Below are positions 16,898 to 24,849 of a DNA stretch of 47,633 bases, one piece after another (position 1 is the stretch's first letter; each line of letters opens with the position of its first letter). The DNA comes from Methanobacteriota archaeon (GTDB lineage: Archaea > Thermoplasmatota > Thermoplasmata > UBA10834). A program made the position numbers and the translations under genes. A model generated the notes under the pieces. The model saw only the letters and a program-made list of their open reading frames with translations, made no database searches and was not told the origin of the DNA. The stretch spans positions 1,243,619 to 1,291,251 of the forward strand of contig CP070748.1 of the NCBI GenBank assembly GCA_020348345.1, read 5' to 3'.

Positions 16898-17326
16898 TTG
16901 AACGGTGAGGGCTTGCGTTTCTCAGCTGTAATCTCGATGGGGCTTCTTGCCTCGGGCGTGGCGCTCGTGGCTGGGTCAGTAGCGAGCGGCGAAGCGGAAG
17001 TGTCGTTGGTTGTGATATTCCCGGTCTTCTCCGGCTCCAGCGCTTATTTCCTGCTCGGAACCCTGCTGATCGTCGCTGGCATGCTGGGCGGCCTCTTGAC
17101 CTTGTGGACTACGGCTTCGGAAGTGCCTCCAGCCCGTGCCCGCGAGAGCCCTGGCGTCAAGCGTGTCGAGGACGCCGGTGAGAAATCGACGATCGGCGGA
17201 TTGGTATTGATCGGCCCTGTGCCTATCGCGTTTGGCTCGAATCCAAGAATTGCATATGCGATGTTGGGGCTGGGCGTGGCGATCGTGCTGATAGTCTTAT
17301 CGCTATTCCTGCTCTCGCTCCTGTAG
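16898..17326 (+). CDS. DUF131 membrane protein
   Basis: The 142-residue protein has three to four membrane helices and the DUF131 signature GGLVLIGPVPIAFGSN near residue 98. A helical hairpin precedes it and one helix follows. The family is archaeal and of unknown function. The start is TTG at 16898; an in-frame TTG at 16913 follows GGTGAGG but too closely. Its 3' end overlaps the small convergent gene by 24 bases. Confidence 0.78.
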   Translation: MNGEGLRFSAVISMGLLASGVALVAGSVASGEAEVSLVVIFPVFSGSSAYFLLGTLLIVAGMLGGLLTLWTTASEVPPARARESPGVKRVEDAGEKSTIGGLVLIGPVPIAFGSNPRIAYAMLGLGVAIVLIVLSLFLLSLL

Positions 17327-17518
17327 CTTCTCCAACGCCTCGTCGACGGTTGTCTTTGTTGACGAGGCGAGCTCGCGCAACTCTGACATGGCAGCGATGT
17401 ACACGCTGTAATCCTTGCCCATACGTCTCACCGCACGGCCAACCGCCCGTTCCACGGATTCCTTCCGCTGTTTCGTCCTGGCCGCTTCGACAAGGATCGA
17501 CTCGATTGTGTCTTCCAT
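17303..17518 (-). CDS. Small helical protein of unknown function, GMP synthase operon
   Basis: The 71-residue product is predicted to be almost wholly helical and highly charged, with heptad-like stretches (AARTKQRKESVERAVGRAVR and TTVDEALEKLQEREQE). It has no cysteines, signal or membrane segment. Three bases separate its ATG from the stop of guaAA, so it is the last gene of that unit. I do not recognise the family. A role as a regulator or binding partner is conceivable from the location only. Confidence 0.65.
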   Translation of the reverse strand: MEDTIESILVEAARTKQRKESVERAVGRAVRRMGKDYSVYIAAMSELRELASSTKTTVDEALEKLQEREQE

Positions 17519-17521
17519 CGG

Positions 17522-18097
17522 TCAGCCCCTCCCGCGGGCGTCGCACACATCTATGAAGGCTTGGAATATCTCGTAGCCATTGTCGGTGTGCTCGACCTCT
17601 GGATGAAATTGAAGGCCGTAGAGCGGCCTTGACTTGTGTTTCATTGCCTGCACCGGACAAGTCTCCGAATCGGCAAGGAGTTTGAAATCAGGAGGGAGTT
17701 CGAAGACCTCGTCATTATGCGACTCCCAGCCTATGAACGATCCCGGAAGCCCTTTGAAGAGGTCGTTCTCGTCAACGACCGTTATAAGCGTCTTGCCAAA
17801 CTCCGGAGTGGCGGACGGGCCTGCCTTCCCTCCAAGGTGTATGGCCATGAACTGGAGGCCAGCACATATGCCTAATATCGGCATATCCAACTTGTCGATG
17901 TAATCGCCGCAGAGGCCCATTGCCTCGCCGTCCAGTCCCACCCTGGGAGAACCTCCGGACAGCACAAGACCGTCTGCCTTGATGGAGTCCAGAGGAGTCC
18001 TGTTGCCAACGATTTCGGTCTCAATCCCGAGGTCGCGGAGAACGCGCCATTCCCTATGGGTCCACTGGCCGCCGTTATCCACCACCAGAATGCGCAT
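17522..18097 (-). CDS. guaAA: GMP synthase, glutaminase subunit A
   Basis: This 191-residue class I glutamine amidotransferase supplies ammonia for XMP amination. The catalytic triad is visible: Cys78 in GICAGLQF, and His165 and Glu167 in LQFHPEVEHT. Archaea make GMP synthase as two polypeptides, and the ATP-pyrophosphatase subunit lies just upstream. A CTTTATAC box 25 bases before the ATG suggests a second, internal promoter giving a leaderless message, in addition to read-through from purE and guaAB. Confidence 0.95.
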   Translation of the reverse strand: MRILVVDNGGQWTHREWRVLRDLGIETEIVGNRTPLDSIKADGLVLSGGSPRVGLDGEAMGLCGDYIDKLDMPILGICAGLQFMAIHLGGKAGPSATPEFGKTLITVVDENDLFKGLPGSFIGWESHNDEVFELPPDFKLLADSETCPVQAMKHKSRPLYGLQFHPEVEHTDNGYEIFQAFIDVCDARGRG

Positions 18098-18118
18098 GGT
18101 GGAGGGAATATTGCAGGA

Positions 18119-18126
18119 GTATAAAG
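18119..18126 (-). promoter_or_regulatory. Internal TATA box for guaAA
   Basis: Read leftward this is CTTTATAC, in the 70-base gap after guaAB and centred about 25 bases from the guaAA ATG. It could raise subunit A expression independently. Confidence 0.5.
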
Positions 18127-18167
18127 CCTCTGCTGAACGGCTCGAAGCAATCAGACGATGCCTGGAA

Positions 18168-19115
18168 TCACTCCCACTCTATGGTCGCCGGAGGCTTGTC
18201 TGTTATATCGTAAACCACCCTGTTGACCCTGTCCTTCATGCGGTTCGTGATTCCTGTTGATATCGATTCGAGGACGTCGTAAGGTATCTTCATGTAGGCG
18301 GCGGACATCGCGTCCAGCGACTCCACCGCCCGAACTGCAACGGTGTATCCATAAGCTCTCACATCGCCTTGCACGCCGACGCTCTTCACGGGAAGCAGAA
18401 CTGCGAAGTACTGCCATGGCAGGTTCATCTTGCCGGCGGCGGCGGCTTTCTCAATCTCCTCCTCGACGATCGCACACGCCTCTCTAACGATATCCACGGC
18501 CTCGCGGGTGGGTTCTCCCAAGATCCTTATGGCGAGCGCAGGACCAGGAAACGGTTGTCTCTCGGCGACCTCTATCTTCAACGCGCGCGCGACCTTTCGA
18601 ACCTCATCCTTGTATAGATCCCGCAGAGGCTCCACGAGCGTGATGTTCATTTCGGCAGGAAGGCCGCCCACGTTGTGATGCGACTTGATGGTGTCTCTGA
18701 GGCCTCCGCCGCTCTCTATCCAGTCCGGCGCGATTGTGCCCTGAATCAGGTATTTCGCCCCGGATTTGCTGGCCTCTCTCTCGAACACACGTATGAACTT
18801 CTCGCCGATGATCTTGCGCTTCTCCTCAGGGTCGGTGATTCCTTTCAAGGCATCGAAGTACTCGTCGCTGGCGTCGACGATGATGTGGTTCACGCCCAGC
18901 CGCCCGAGCATGCCATCGATGGCTTCGGTCTCACCTTTCCTCATGAAGCCCGTGTCGACATACACCGCGAGCAGCTGGTCGCCGATGGCCCTGCTCACCA
19001 AGACGGCGCATACGGTGCTGTCAACGCCGCCGGAAGCGGCGATTATGGCTTTGCCCTTGATGGTCTCACGCACCTTCCGGATCTGATCGTCGATGAACTT
19101 CTGCGGGTCGAACAT
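18168..19115 (-). CDS. guaAB: GMP synthase, ATP-pyrophosphatase subunit B
   Basis: The 315-residue protein adenylates XMP and then aminates it with ammonia from the glutaminase subunit to make GMP. The PP-loop SGGVDSTV is at about residue 29. The C-terminal dimerisation domain includes [16 protein letters not shown] and ends in the family's typical [12 protein letters not shown]. Length matches archaeal subunit B. Its ATG abuts the stop codon of purE with no spacer, so translation is likely coupled. Confidence 0.96.
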   Translation of the reverse strand: MFDPQKFIDDQIRKVRETIKGKAIIAASGGVDSTVCAVLVSRAIGDQLLAVYVDTGFMRKGETEAIDGMLGRLGVNHIIVDASDEYFDALKGITDPEEKRKIIGEKFIRVFEREASKSGAKYLIQGTIAPDWIESGGGLRDTIKSHHNVGGLPAEMNITLVEPLRDLYKDEVRKVARALKIEVAERQPFPGPALAIRILGEPTREAVDIVREACAIVEEEIEKAAAAGKMNLPWQYFAVLLPVKSVGVQGDVRAYGYTVAVRAVESLDAMSAAYMKIPYDVLESISTGITNRMKDRVNRVVYDITDKPPATIEWE

Positions 19116-19580
19116 CTAAGCACCAACTTCCTCCGAATCCCTCGCCACCTTGTCCTTTAGCCTGCGCCTGTATGCCTCGAGAGCATCGGCTATACGATCG
19201 TCCTTCAGCGATAGGATCTGCGCGGCCAGAAGCGCTGCGTTCTCTCCCCGATCCAGCCCTACGGCCGCGACGGGGATTCCTGGGGGCATCTGCACGACCG
19301 ACAGGATGGCGTCGAGGTTCAACGCGCCGCTTACGGGCACGCCGATGACGGGTCTGCTGGTCCTCGCCGCAATAACGCCCGGAAGAGCGGCCGACAGCCC
19401 CGCAATCGCTATGAACACCTCGGCGTCGGCCTCCGAGACGAGCTTGTCTACCAGTTCGGGCGTCCGATGGGCGCTGGCAACGCTTACCTTGTAGTTCACG
19501 CCCAGCTCCTTCAACACCGCGATCGCCTTCTCCGCCACCTTCAGGTCGCTCTTGCTGCCTAGAACTATCTGGATGCTCAT
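19116..19580 (-). CDS. purE: PurE, carboxyaminoimidazole ribonucleotide mutase / AIR carboxylase
   Basis: PurE provides the carboxylated aminoimidazole ribotide of purine synthesis. The 154-residue protein has the phosphate-binding start LGSKSDLKVAEKA, the SAHRTPE motif and the GLSAALPGVIAA loop. The last differs from the usual GxAAHLPG of the bacterial mutase, as in several archaeal enzymes, so mutase versus direct carboxylase activity is open. It heads the purE-guaAB-guaAA unit, joining IMP and GMP synthesis. A CTTTTTC element about 28 bases upstream of the ATG suggests a leaderless start. Confidence 0.93.
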   Translation of the reverse strand: MSIQIVLGSKSDLKVAEKAIAVLKELGVNYKVSVASAHRTPELVDKLVSEADAEVFIAIAGLSAALPGVIAARTSRPVIGVPVSGALNLDAILSVVQMPPGIPVAAVGLDRGENAALLAAQILSLKDDRIADALEAYRRRLKDKVARDSEEVGA

Positions 19581-19623
19581 CGAAAAGGTGAGAGGTGGAG
19601 TTTGTAGAAAAAGGTTTGCGCGT

Positions 19624-19920
19624 CTATGACTTCATTATGGCAAGGAGAAACACGCCAATCGCCGCGATGGCGCCGAAGACGCCAGCGAGGATGTACAGGA
19701 ATGCATCCCAAACGACCTTGCTAAGGTTGACATCAAGGACATCGACGGAGTCCAGCCCCATGGCGACCCAAACGACGCCTACGATGAGGCCGATGACGAC
19801 GAGTATAACGCCTATCATTCTGCTCTTCCCGCTTCCAAAATACGCCGTGAACACGCCGGCGAGGAGCATGAAAAGCGCGAACACAAGTATTATAACTGTC
19901 AGGAACTCAACTAACTCCAT
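19624..19920 (-). CDS. Small three-helix membrane protein, unknown function
   Basis: This 98-residue protein has three clear hydrophobic helices near residues 5-28, 34-56 and 70-95, joined by short loops with the second loop acidic (GLDSVDVLDVN). I do not recognise the family. ATG at 19920 is preferred; an in-frame TTG four codons upstream is less likely. It follows the Lrp-domain gene by 26 bases and is probably co-transcribed with it. Confidence 0.65.
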   Translation of the reverse strand: MELVEFLTVIILVFALFMLLAGVFTAYFGSGKSRMIGVILVVIGLIVGVVWVAMGLDSVDVLDVNLSKVVWDAFLYILAGVFGAIAAIGVFLLAIMKS

Positions 19921-19946
19921 CCGACCCACCAACTACGACCAACGAC

Positions 19947-20180
19947 TCAGAACTTTATACCAGTCAGCGTCTTCGTGTCGATCACACCGGGTATCGAGCG
20001 AACCTTGTCTACGACGACCTGTCCAAGGAGGTTGAAGTCTTCCGCCTCGATCTTGGCAATCAGATCGTACTCTCCAAACAGTGGATGGAGTTCCACGACT
20101 TCCTTGACCTTCAGGAGTTCGTTGTAGACCTCGTGCTCCTTTGCCGGTGCGGTGCTTATGAGTATAAAACCCACGGCCAT
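19947..20180 (-). CDS. Stand-alone Lrp/AsnC ligand-binding (RAM) domain protein
   Basis: The 77-residue product is only the effector-binding RAM domain of Lrp/AsnC regulators, without the helix-turn-helix. The usual pattern is present: a first strand (GFILISTAPAKEHEVYNEL), the GEYDLIAKIEAEDF core and a final strand ending GVIDTKTLTGIKF. Such domains form dimers and higher rings that bind amino acids and may modulate full-length Lrp proteins or enzymes. The ATG at 20180 has GGTGA upstream. A TATA box with abutting tandem repeats lies just before it, so the gene may itself be regulated. Confidence 0.88.
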   Translation of the reverse strand: MAVGFILISTAPAKEHEVYNELLKVKEVVELHPLFGEYDLIAKIEAEDFNLLGQVVVDKVRSIPGVIDTKTLTGIKF

Positions 20181-20214
20181 CTGGTCTCACCAATCCCCAA
20201 TAATGGGATGTCTT

Positions 20215-20224
20215 GTCATAAACC
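20215..20224 (-). promoter_or_regulatory. TATA box for the Lrp-domain gene
   Basis: Read leftward this is GGTTTATGAC, centred 40 bases before the ATG at 20180. The predicted leader of about 13 bases contains the GGTGA ribosome-binding site. Confidence 0.5.
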
Positions 20225-20260
20225 TTTCGGGATAGCCTTTCGGGATAGCCTTTCTGGATG
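20223..20260. repeat. Three tandem 13-base repeats abutting a TATA box
   Basis: CCTTTCGGGATAG occurs twice perfectly (20223-20235, 20236-20248), with a third, imperfect copy at 20249-20260 (CCTTTCTGGATG). The array touches the TATA box of the Lrp-domain gene on its upstream side, where the BRE and activators act. It may be an operator. Confidence 0.75.
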
Positions 20261-20309
20261 CCTCATAACCAGAAGCTGCATGACGGAGTGCGTCTGATGC
20301 GGGTCGAAT

Positions 20310-21242
20310 CTATACGTTCTTCCGTCGAGCCGCGCGCCTCTGCACCATCTCCCAAGTCGGCAGAGCGCTCTGTCCGCCGACGCTCTCGACAATGAACGAA
20401 GCGGCAGATGCGCCCGTCCATGCGCATTCCTCGACTGGCAGCCCGCGGCTCAGGCCCGCGTAGAACCCAGCTCTGAAACCGTCTCCTGCGCCGGTAGTGT
20501 CAACGACTTCGTCGGGGCTGATCGCACCGATCAACACCTCATCATCGTCGGATATCACCCTGCTTCCGTTGTCCCCCAGAGTGTTGACCAGGAGTTTCGC
20601 ATAGGAAAGCAACTCACGATCGTCCTCGAGATTGAGGTACTTCTTGGCAGTCTCGAGCTCCGATGAGTTCATGAACAGTACGTGCGTGTACTCCAGCATC
20701 TGTTTCAGTGTCTCGGGCGTGTACACGTAGTGTATCTCCTGCGCAGGGTCGAAGCACACCGTCCTCTTTCGCCACCTGGCCCTCCTGGCCACCTTGATCA
20801 TATACTCCGGCCTGCCCGTGCCGATGTGAACGAATTTAGATGAATCGACCGTATGAGTCCTGAGAGGCTGTCTGTCCTGAACCTTGACGGCGCCCTGGTC
20901 CACGAAGCCTATCTGGTTGTGCTCCGAGTCCGATATCATGATGATGAAGGGCGTTCTCTCTCCGCGAACCTTGATTATGTCCGTTATATCCACACCGGCC
21001 TCGCTGAGGACGCCTTTGAACTTGTCCGGGAAATCATCGCCCACATGAGCGGCGAGAGCGGTCCTTACGCCGAGAGTGGCCGCTATTCTGGCAAGGTTGG
21101 CCCCTGTGCCGCCATAAAACTCCTGACGGCCGACCAGCTCTACACAGGTGTTAGGCTGCGGGAACCTGCCCGAAGAGTAGATTATGTCGATGGCCGCATG
21201 GCCATATACCCCGAGAAAGTTGCTCTTCCGCACGCCCCTCAC
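20310..21242 (-). CDS. PfkB-family carbohydrate/nucleoside kinase
   Basis: The 310-residue protein has the PfkB signatures: GGTGANLARIAATLGV near residue 45 for substrate and VDTTGAGDGFRAGFYAG near residue 250 with the catalytic Asp. Ribokinases, adenosine kinases and related enzymes share these. The position directly after S-adenosylhomocysteine hydrolase suggests adenosine or another nucleoside as substrate, but this is an inference from context. GTG at 21242 follows GGGGTGA; a TTG at 21287 would lie only about 9 bases beyond the expected transcript start and is an alternative. Confidence 0.87.
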   Translation of the reverse strand: MRGVRKSNFLGVYGHAAIDIIYSSGRFPQPNTCVELVGRQEFYGGTGANLARIAATLGVRTALAAHVGDDFPDKFKGVLSEAGVDITDIIKVRGERTPFIIMISDSEHNQIGFVDQGAVKVQDRQPLRTHTVDSSKFVHIGTGRPEYMIKVARRARWRKRTVCFDPAQEIHYVYTPETLKQMLEYTHVLFMNSSELETAKKYLNLEDDRELLSYAKLLVNTLGDNGSRVISDDDEVLIGAISPDEVVDTTGAGDGFRAGFYAGLSRGLPVEECAWTGASAASFIVESVGGQSALPTWEMVQRRAARRKNV

Positions 21243-21318
21243 TCCGTCACCCCGTATCGCCCCCACTGTACTTGAAAAATCTGTCAAATGGAAGGGGCGC
21301 CCTCACTGTCATACTGAC

Positions 21319-21326
21319 TTTATATA
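21319..21326 (-). promoter_or_regulatory. TATA box for the PfkB kinase
   Basis: Read leftward this is TATATAAA, the best TATA match in this part of the window. It lies in the gap after the hydrolase gene and predicts transcription from about 21296. Confidence 0.6.
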
Positions 21327-21362
21327 CGTCGTAATGCTGGCGGATGGCGGTGGAGGACGGCT

Positions 21363-22607
21363 TTAGGTGCCTTCTCTCCAATCGCTGAGGTACTTCTTCT
21401 GCGCGGGGGATAGCGAGTCTATCCCGATGCCCAGAGTCTCGAGCTTGATCCGGGCCACGTGCTCGTCGATGTGGTCCGGCACGTCGTACACGTCGGGCTC
21501 CATCGAATGAGGGCTGAAAGCCATGTACTCGAGGCACGACGCCTGTATTGCGAAGCTCATGTCCATGATCTCCGCCGGATGACCCTGTCCGGCGGCCAGG
21601 TTCACGAGGCGCCCTTCTGACAGCAGGTAGACCCGTCTGCCATTCTTGAGCTGATACTCGTCCACCGACTCCCTGACCCGTCTGCGCTTCTTCGACAGCT
21701 GTCGGAGCGCGGTCTTCGATATCTCGTTGTCGAAGTGTCCGGAATTCGACAGTACGCAGCGATCCTTCGCCTTACGAAGGTGTTTAGCAGTGACGACATC
21801 CTTGCACCCAGTGGCGGTCACGACCATATCGGCGTCTTTGATCGCCTCCGCCATTGGCCTCACTGCGAAGCCGTCCAGTCGAGCCTCGATAGCGCGTATC
21901 GGATCCACCTCGCATATTGTCACATCGGCGCCCATGCCTTTGGCACGCATGGCAATACCTCTGCCGCACCATCCGTAGCCAGCTATGACGACGCTCTTCC
22001 CAGCGATGACAAGGTTTGTTGCGGTCATTATGCCGTCCATTGTCGATTGCCCGGTTCCATACCTGTTGTCGAACATGTACTTCATGTAGGCGTCATTGAC
22101 GGACATGACAGGGAATCTGAGTGCGCCCTCCCGAGCCATCGCTCTTATCCTGATGATGCCGGTTGTCGTCTCCTCGTTTGCGCCCTTAACGTTCGGCAAC
22201 ATGTCCTTCCGCTTCGTATGCAGCAGGAAGATGAGGTCTGCACCGTCATCTATCACATAATCGGGCTTCATGTCGAGCACGCCGTTCAGCGACGAGTAGT
22301 AATCCTTCTGCGACTGGCCCTTCTTGGCGTACGTTTCAAGTCCGTACTTTTCGTTGAGCGCAAGAGCCACGGAGTCGTCCGTGGAGAGAGGGTTGCATCC
22401 CGTAAGCCGCACCTCCGCCCCGGCCTCTTGTATCGTCATCGCGAGGACCGCTGTCTTCGCCTCTGTGTGGAGTGCCATCCCGACCTTCAGCCCCTCGAAG
22501 GTCTGCTCCTTGACCAGTCTTTTCCTGATCCTCCCGAGGACTGGCATGTGAGCCTTGGCCCATTCAATTCTCTTCACTCCTCTATCGAGCAACTCGTTCG
22601 ATGGCAT
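21363..22607 (-). CDS. ahcY: S-adenosylhomocysteine hydrolase
   Basis: The enzyme splits S-adenosylhomocysteine to adenosine and homocysteine, clearing the inhibitor of methyltransferases. The product from ATG 22607 is 414 residues, the usual archaeal length, and starts MPSNELLDRGVKRIEW. Recognised motifs include NPLSTDDSVA, IDDGADLIFLLH, NDAYMKYMFDNRYGTGQS and the NAD-binding VVIAGYGWCGRGIAMRAKG. The C-terminal GRLVNLAAGQGHPAEIMDMS is also typical. An in-frame start at 22664 would overlap the preceding gene and lengthen the protein beyond family size. The PfkB kinase lies downstream. Confidence 0.95.
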   Translation of the reverse strand: MPSNELLDRGVKRIEWAKAHMPVLGRIRKRLVKEQTFEGLKVGMALHTEAKTAVLAMTIQEAGAEVRLTGCNPLSTDDSVALALNEKYGLETYAKKGQSQKDYYSSLNGVLDMKPDYVIDDGADLIFLLHTKRKDMLPNVKGANEETTTGIIRIRAMAREGALRFPVMSVNDAYMKYMFDNRYGTGQSTMDGIMTATNLVIAGKSVVIAGYGWCGRGIAMRAKGMGADVTICEVDPIRAIEARLDGFAVRPMAEAIKDADMVVTATGCKDVVTAKHLRKAKDRCVLSNSGHFDNEISKTALRQLSKKRRRVRESVDEYQLKNGRRVYLLSEGRLVNLAAGQGHPAEIMDMSFAIQASCLEYMAFSPHSMEPDVYDVPDHIDEHVARIKLETLGIGIDSLSPAQKKYLSDWREGT

Positions 22608-22656
22608 CGTACCTGCGGCGAGGAGAACATTGCGACAAGAAAAAGGTGTTGGGTGT

Positions 22657-23430
22657 TCAACCATGACTCGATTCCGAACTCTCAATGCCGAGGTTGGATG
22701 CCATCAGACGCATCACAGCCCCAAGATTCTCTTCTCGATTGTAGCGCTCGAGTGCACGGTCAATCTCATCTGAATCGCCTCTGATTTCTTCGAGGCTGCC
22801 AGTGATAAGCGGCAGCGCCTCGGTGACCTCGTCTATGATGGCGACGGTGGCCGAGCGAGCGGTTCTGGAGAAGGGGTTGAGGTCGATTGCGATGACCTTC
22901 TTTCCCATTCGCACCAGCGCCTCGGTGCGATCGCCGTCCTCTAGAGCGACGAGCACGACGTCCGAAGTGAAAATGCCTTCGCGAGTGCACAACCCCCTCG
23001 AGCCTTCCAAGCCGGGTATCCTCTCGTCGGGCAGGAATCCCAAAACCTGCGTCGCGCCCTCGCGCTCCAGCACGGCCTGGATCTTCGACAGCCTCTCATC
23101 CGACCGATGGAAGAGCCCCACCTCGACCTTCGCAGAGGCGGCGTTCGCGAGCGTGACGGCCGCTTTCGGACATAGCGCGGCAACATTGCCGTTGACTGAT
23201 ATCACGGGCCTCTCCGCCTTGAGCAGCAGCGCAGCCGCCGCTCTGGAGGCTATCCTGGCCTCCCGTATCGTCCGCTCCCCCAGAAGATAGTAGAACATCT
23301 CACCCCTGCCGTGAGCGATCAGTCCCTGCTGGGCTACAATGCCGTCAGCGAAACCCCTCACAAGCGATTCGCGCAACATCAATGATTTCTGACGCGGGTG
23401 CGTTTCGGGGATTTCAGTCATGACAATCAT
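22657..23430 (-). CDS. 4-phosphopantoate--beta-alanine ligase (archaeal phosphopantothenate synthetase)
   Basis: This DUF137 enzyme joins phosphopantoate and beta-alanine in the archaeal coenzyme A pathway. The 257-residue length from ATG 23430 matches the family. Motifs include VNGNVAALCP, LFHRSDERLSKI, TREGIFTSDVVLVALEDGDR and VIAIDLNPFSRTA. In-frame sequence continues upstream but is intergenic and crosses two TATA boxes; ATG at 23421 is a close alternative. The gene stands just before ahcY, with 50 bases between its stop and the ahcY ATG used here lying on the reverse side of an overlap with a longer ahcY frame. Confidence 0.93.
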   Translation of the reverse strand: MIVMTEIPETHPRQKSLMLRESLVRGFADGIVAQQGLIAHGRGEMFYYLLGERTIREARIASRAAAALLLKAERPVISVNGNVAALCPKAAVTLANAASAKVEVGLFHRSDERLSKIQAVLEREGATQVLGFLPDERIPGLEGSRGLCTREGIFTSDVVLVALEDGDRTEALVRMGKKVIAIDLNPFSRTARSATVAIIDEVTEALPLITGSLEEIRGDSDEIDRALERYNREENLGAVMRLMASNLGIESSESSHG

Positions 23431-23492
23431 TCTCTCGCAATGCCCTTCAGGAGTGTCCTGGAGGCTTGTATCCAGGAAACGATGCCTAAGAC

Positions 23493-23500
23493 TTAAATAC
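23493..23500 (-). promoter_or_regulatory. TATA box for phosphopantothenate synthetase
   Basis: Read leftward this is GTATTTAA. It predicts a leader of about 40 bases for the gene starting at 23430. Confidence 0.5.
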
Positions 23501-23513
23501 ATTGAGAAAAACC

Positions 23514-23523
23514 TTATATATAA
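23514..23523 (+). promoter_or_regulatory. TATA box for gar1-tfb
   Basis: TTATATATAA is centred 57 bases before the TTG at 23576. The leader of about 30 bases carries GGTGA. A second AT-rich element (ATATAAAA, 23551-23558) is too close to the start to serve it. Confidence 0.55.
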
Positions 23524-23575
23524 CATCGCACATAGGGCGCTGAGCACAAGATATAAAAACGATTCGGTGAGCGGG

Positions 23576-23836
23576 TTGAAGCTTCTAGGAGTCGTGCAGG
23601 ACATCTCTCACGACGGCAAGCTCATTGTGAAGGCGAGATTCGCACCGAGAAACGGTGCCGCTGTGCGTGACAACCTGAAGACGGACGTGGGAAGAGTGAC
23701 AAGGGTCTTTGGCCCGGTCCGCTCACCGTATGTAGCCATCCAGCCCGCGAAGGAGATGAAAACCATCGCTGTCCTGGGCAAAGAGGTCTATGTGCTTGAA
23801 GAGGGGGACCATGGCAAAGGTAAGAGAAGAGACTGA
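23576..23836 (+). CDS. gar1: GAR1-like H/ACA RNP protein
   Basis: The 86-residue product has the compact GAR1 beta-barrel pattern: [20 protein letters not shown], then a strand with [19 protein letters not shown]. In archaea Gar1 joins Cbf5, Nop10 and L7Ae in the H/ACA particle that makes pseudouridine in rRNA. TTG at 23576 is chosen because GGTGA lies six bases before it and homologues begin at this point; a GTG at 23567 is possible. Its end overlaps tfb by 26 bases, an arrangement in which gar1 and tfb are neighbours and probably share a transcript. Confidence 0.88.
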   Translation: MKLLGVVQDISHDGKLIVKARFAPRNGAAVRDNLKTDVGRVTRVFGPVRSPYVAIQPAKEMKTIAVLGKEVYVLEEGDHGKGKRRD

Positions 23837-24743
23837 GCAAATCGAGAGATGCCCTGAATGCAACAGCGCCCATCTAGTTAGGGATTACGAACGCGGAGAA
23901 CTAGTATGCGAGGACTGCGGCATCGTCCTCGACGACCAGCTCATCGATCAGGGGCCGGAATGGAGGGCCTTCGACGTCGAGCAGGGAGAAAAGAGGGCTA
24001 GAACCGGCGCTCCGATGACCTACACGATTCACGACAAGGGACTCTCCACTGAGATATCGTGGAAGAACAAGGATTCGTACGGCAAGAGCATACCGACGCG
24101 CAACAGGGCGCAGCTCTACCGGCTCAGGAAGTGGCAACGCAGAATCAGGGTATCCAACGCGACCGAGCGCAACCTGGCATTCGCACTGAGCGAACTCGAC
24201 CGCATGGCCTCTTCCATGGGGCTTCCCCGAAACGTGCGCGAGACGGCTGCGATGACCTACAGAAAGGCTGTCAACAAGAACCTGATAAGGGGCAGAAGCA
24301 TCGAGGGCGTCGTTGCCGCGTCGTTGTACGCCGCATGCAGACAGTGCAATGTCCCGAGAACCCTCGACGAGGTAGCCAACTCCTCGCGCGTGGGCAGGAA
24401 GGAGATCGGCAGGACCTACAGGTTCATGACGAGGGAGCTGAAGCTCAAGCTCATGCCTACCAAGCCTCAGGACTACGTATCGAGATTCTGTTCCGAGTTG
24501 AAGCTCTCGGGCGAGGTTCAGTCAAAGGCGACCGAGATACTGAAGGACGCGGCGAAGAAGGAGCTGACCTCCGGCAGGGGGCCTACCGGCGTCGCCGCGG
24601 CTGCGATATACATATCGTCGATTCTGTGCAACGAGCGGAGGACCCAGCGTGAGGTCGCGGACGTGGCAGGCGTGACTGAAGTCACAATAAGGAACCGCTA
24701 TAAGGAGCTCACCGAGAAGCTCGGGATCGAAGTTCAGCTCTGA
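23811..24743 (+). CDS. tfb: Transcription initiation factor B (TFB)
   Basis: TFB bridges TBP, the BRE promoter element and RNA polymerase. The 310-residue protein has an N-terminal zinc ribbon with CPEC at residues 14-17 and CEDC at 33-36, then the B-reader/linker and two cyclin-fold repeats, the second near residues 210-300. The C-terminus contains the helix-turn-helix [19 protein letters not shown] that reads the BRE. ATG at 23811 is preceded by GAGGGGG and lies within the end of gar1. Confidence 0.96.
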   Translation: MAKVREETEQIERCPECNSAHLVRDYERGELVCEDCGIVLDDQLIDQGPEWRAFDVEQGEKRARTGAPMTYTIHDKGLSTEISWKNKDSYGKSIPTRNRAQLYRLRKWQRRIRVSNATERNLAFALSELDRMASSMGLPRNVRETAAMTYRKAVNKNLIRGRSIEGVVAASLYAACRQCNVPRTLDEVANSSRVGRKEIGRTYRFMTRELKLKLMPTKPQDYVSRFCSELKLSGEVQSKATEILKDAAKKELTSGRGPTGVAAAAIYISSILCNERRTQREVADVAGVTEVTIRNRYKELTEKLGIEVQL

Positions 24744-24809
24744 CCCGTGCTCCCGATCCATCAAATCCCTTATTCAAAACCCCCTCTCAACCCCCTTTTG
24801 AAAGACAGG

Positions 24810-24817
24810 TTTTTATG
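24810..24817 (+). promoter_or_regulatory. TATA-like element for GAPDH
   Basis: TTTTTATG is centred about 36 bases before the GTG at 24850, leaving a leader of about 9 bases that consists of the GGAAGGA ribosome-binding site. Confidence 0.45.
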
Positions 24818-24849
24818 GCAGACAGCCATCTTGCGGTCGGGGAAGGAAC

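Noticed and set aside
16866..16901. An 11-codon leader frame whose TGA overlaps the TTG of the DUF131 gene
   Set aside because: The overlap could couple translation, but nothing else supports the frame, and short frames of this size are common by chance.
21735..22784. A 349-residue plus-strand open frame
   Set aside because: It is antisense to ahcY, which is certain. The His/Arg/Cys-rich product has no motif.
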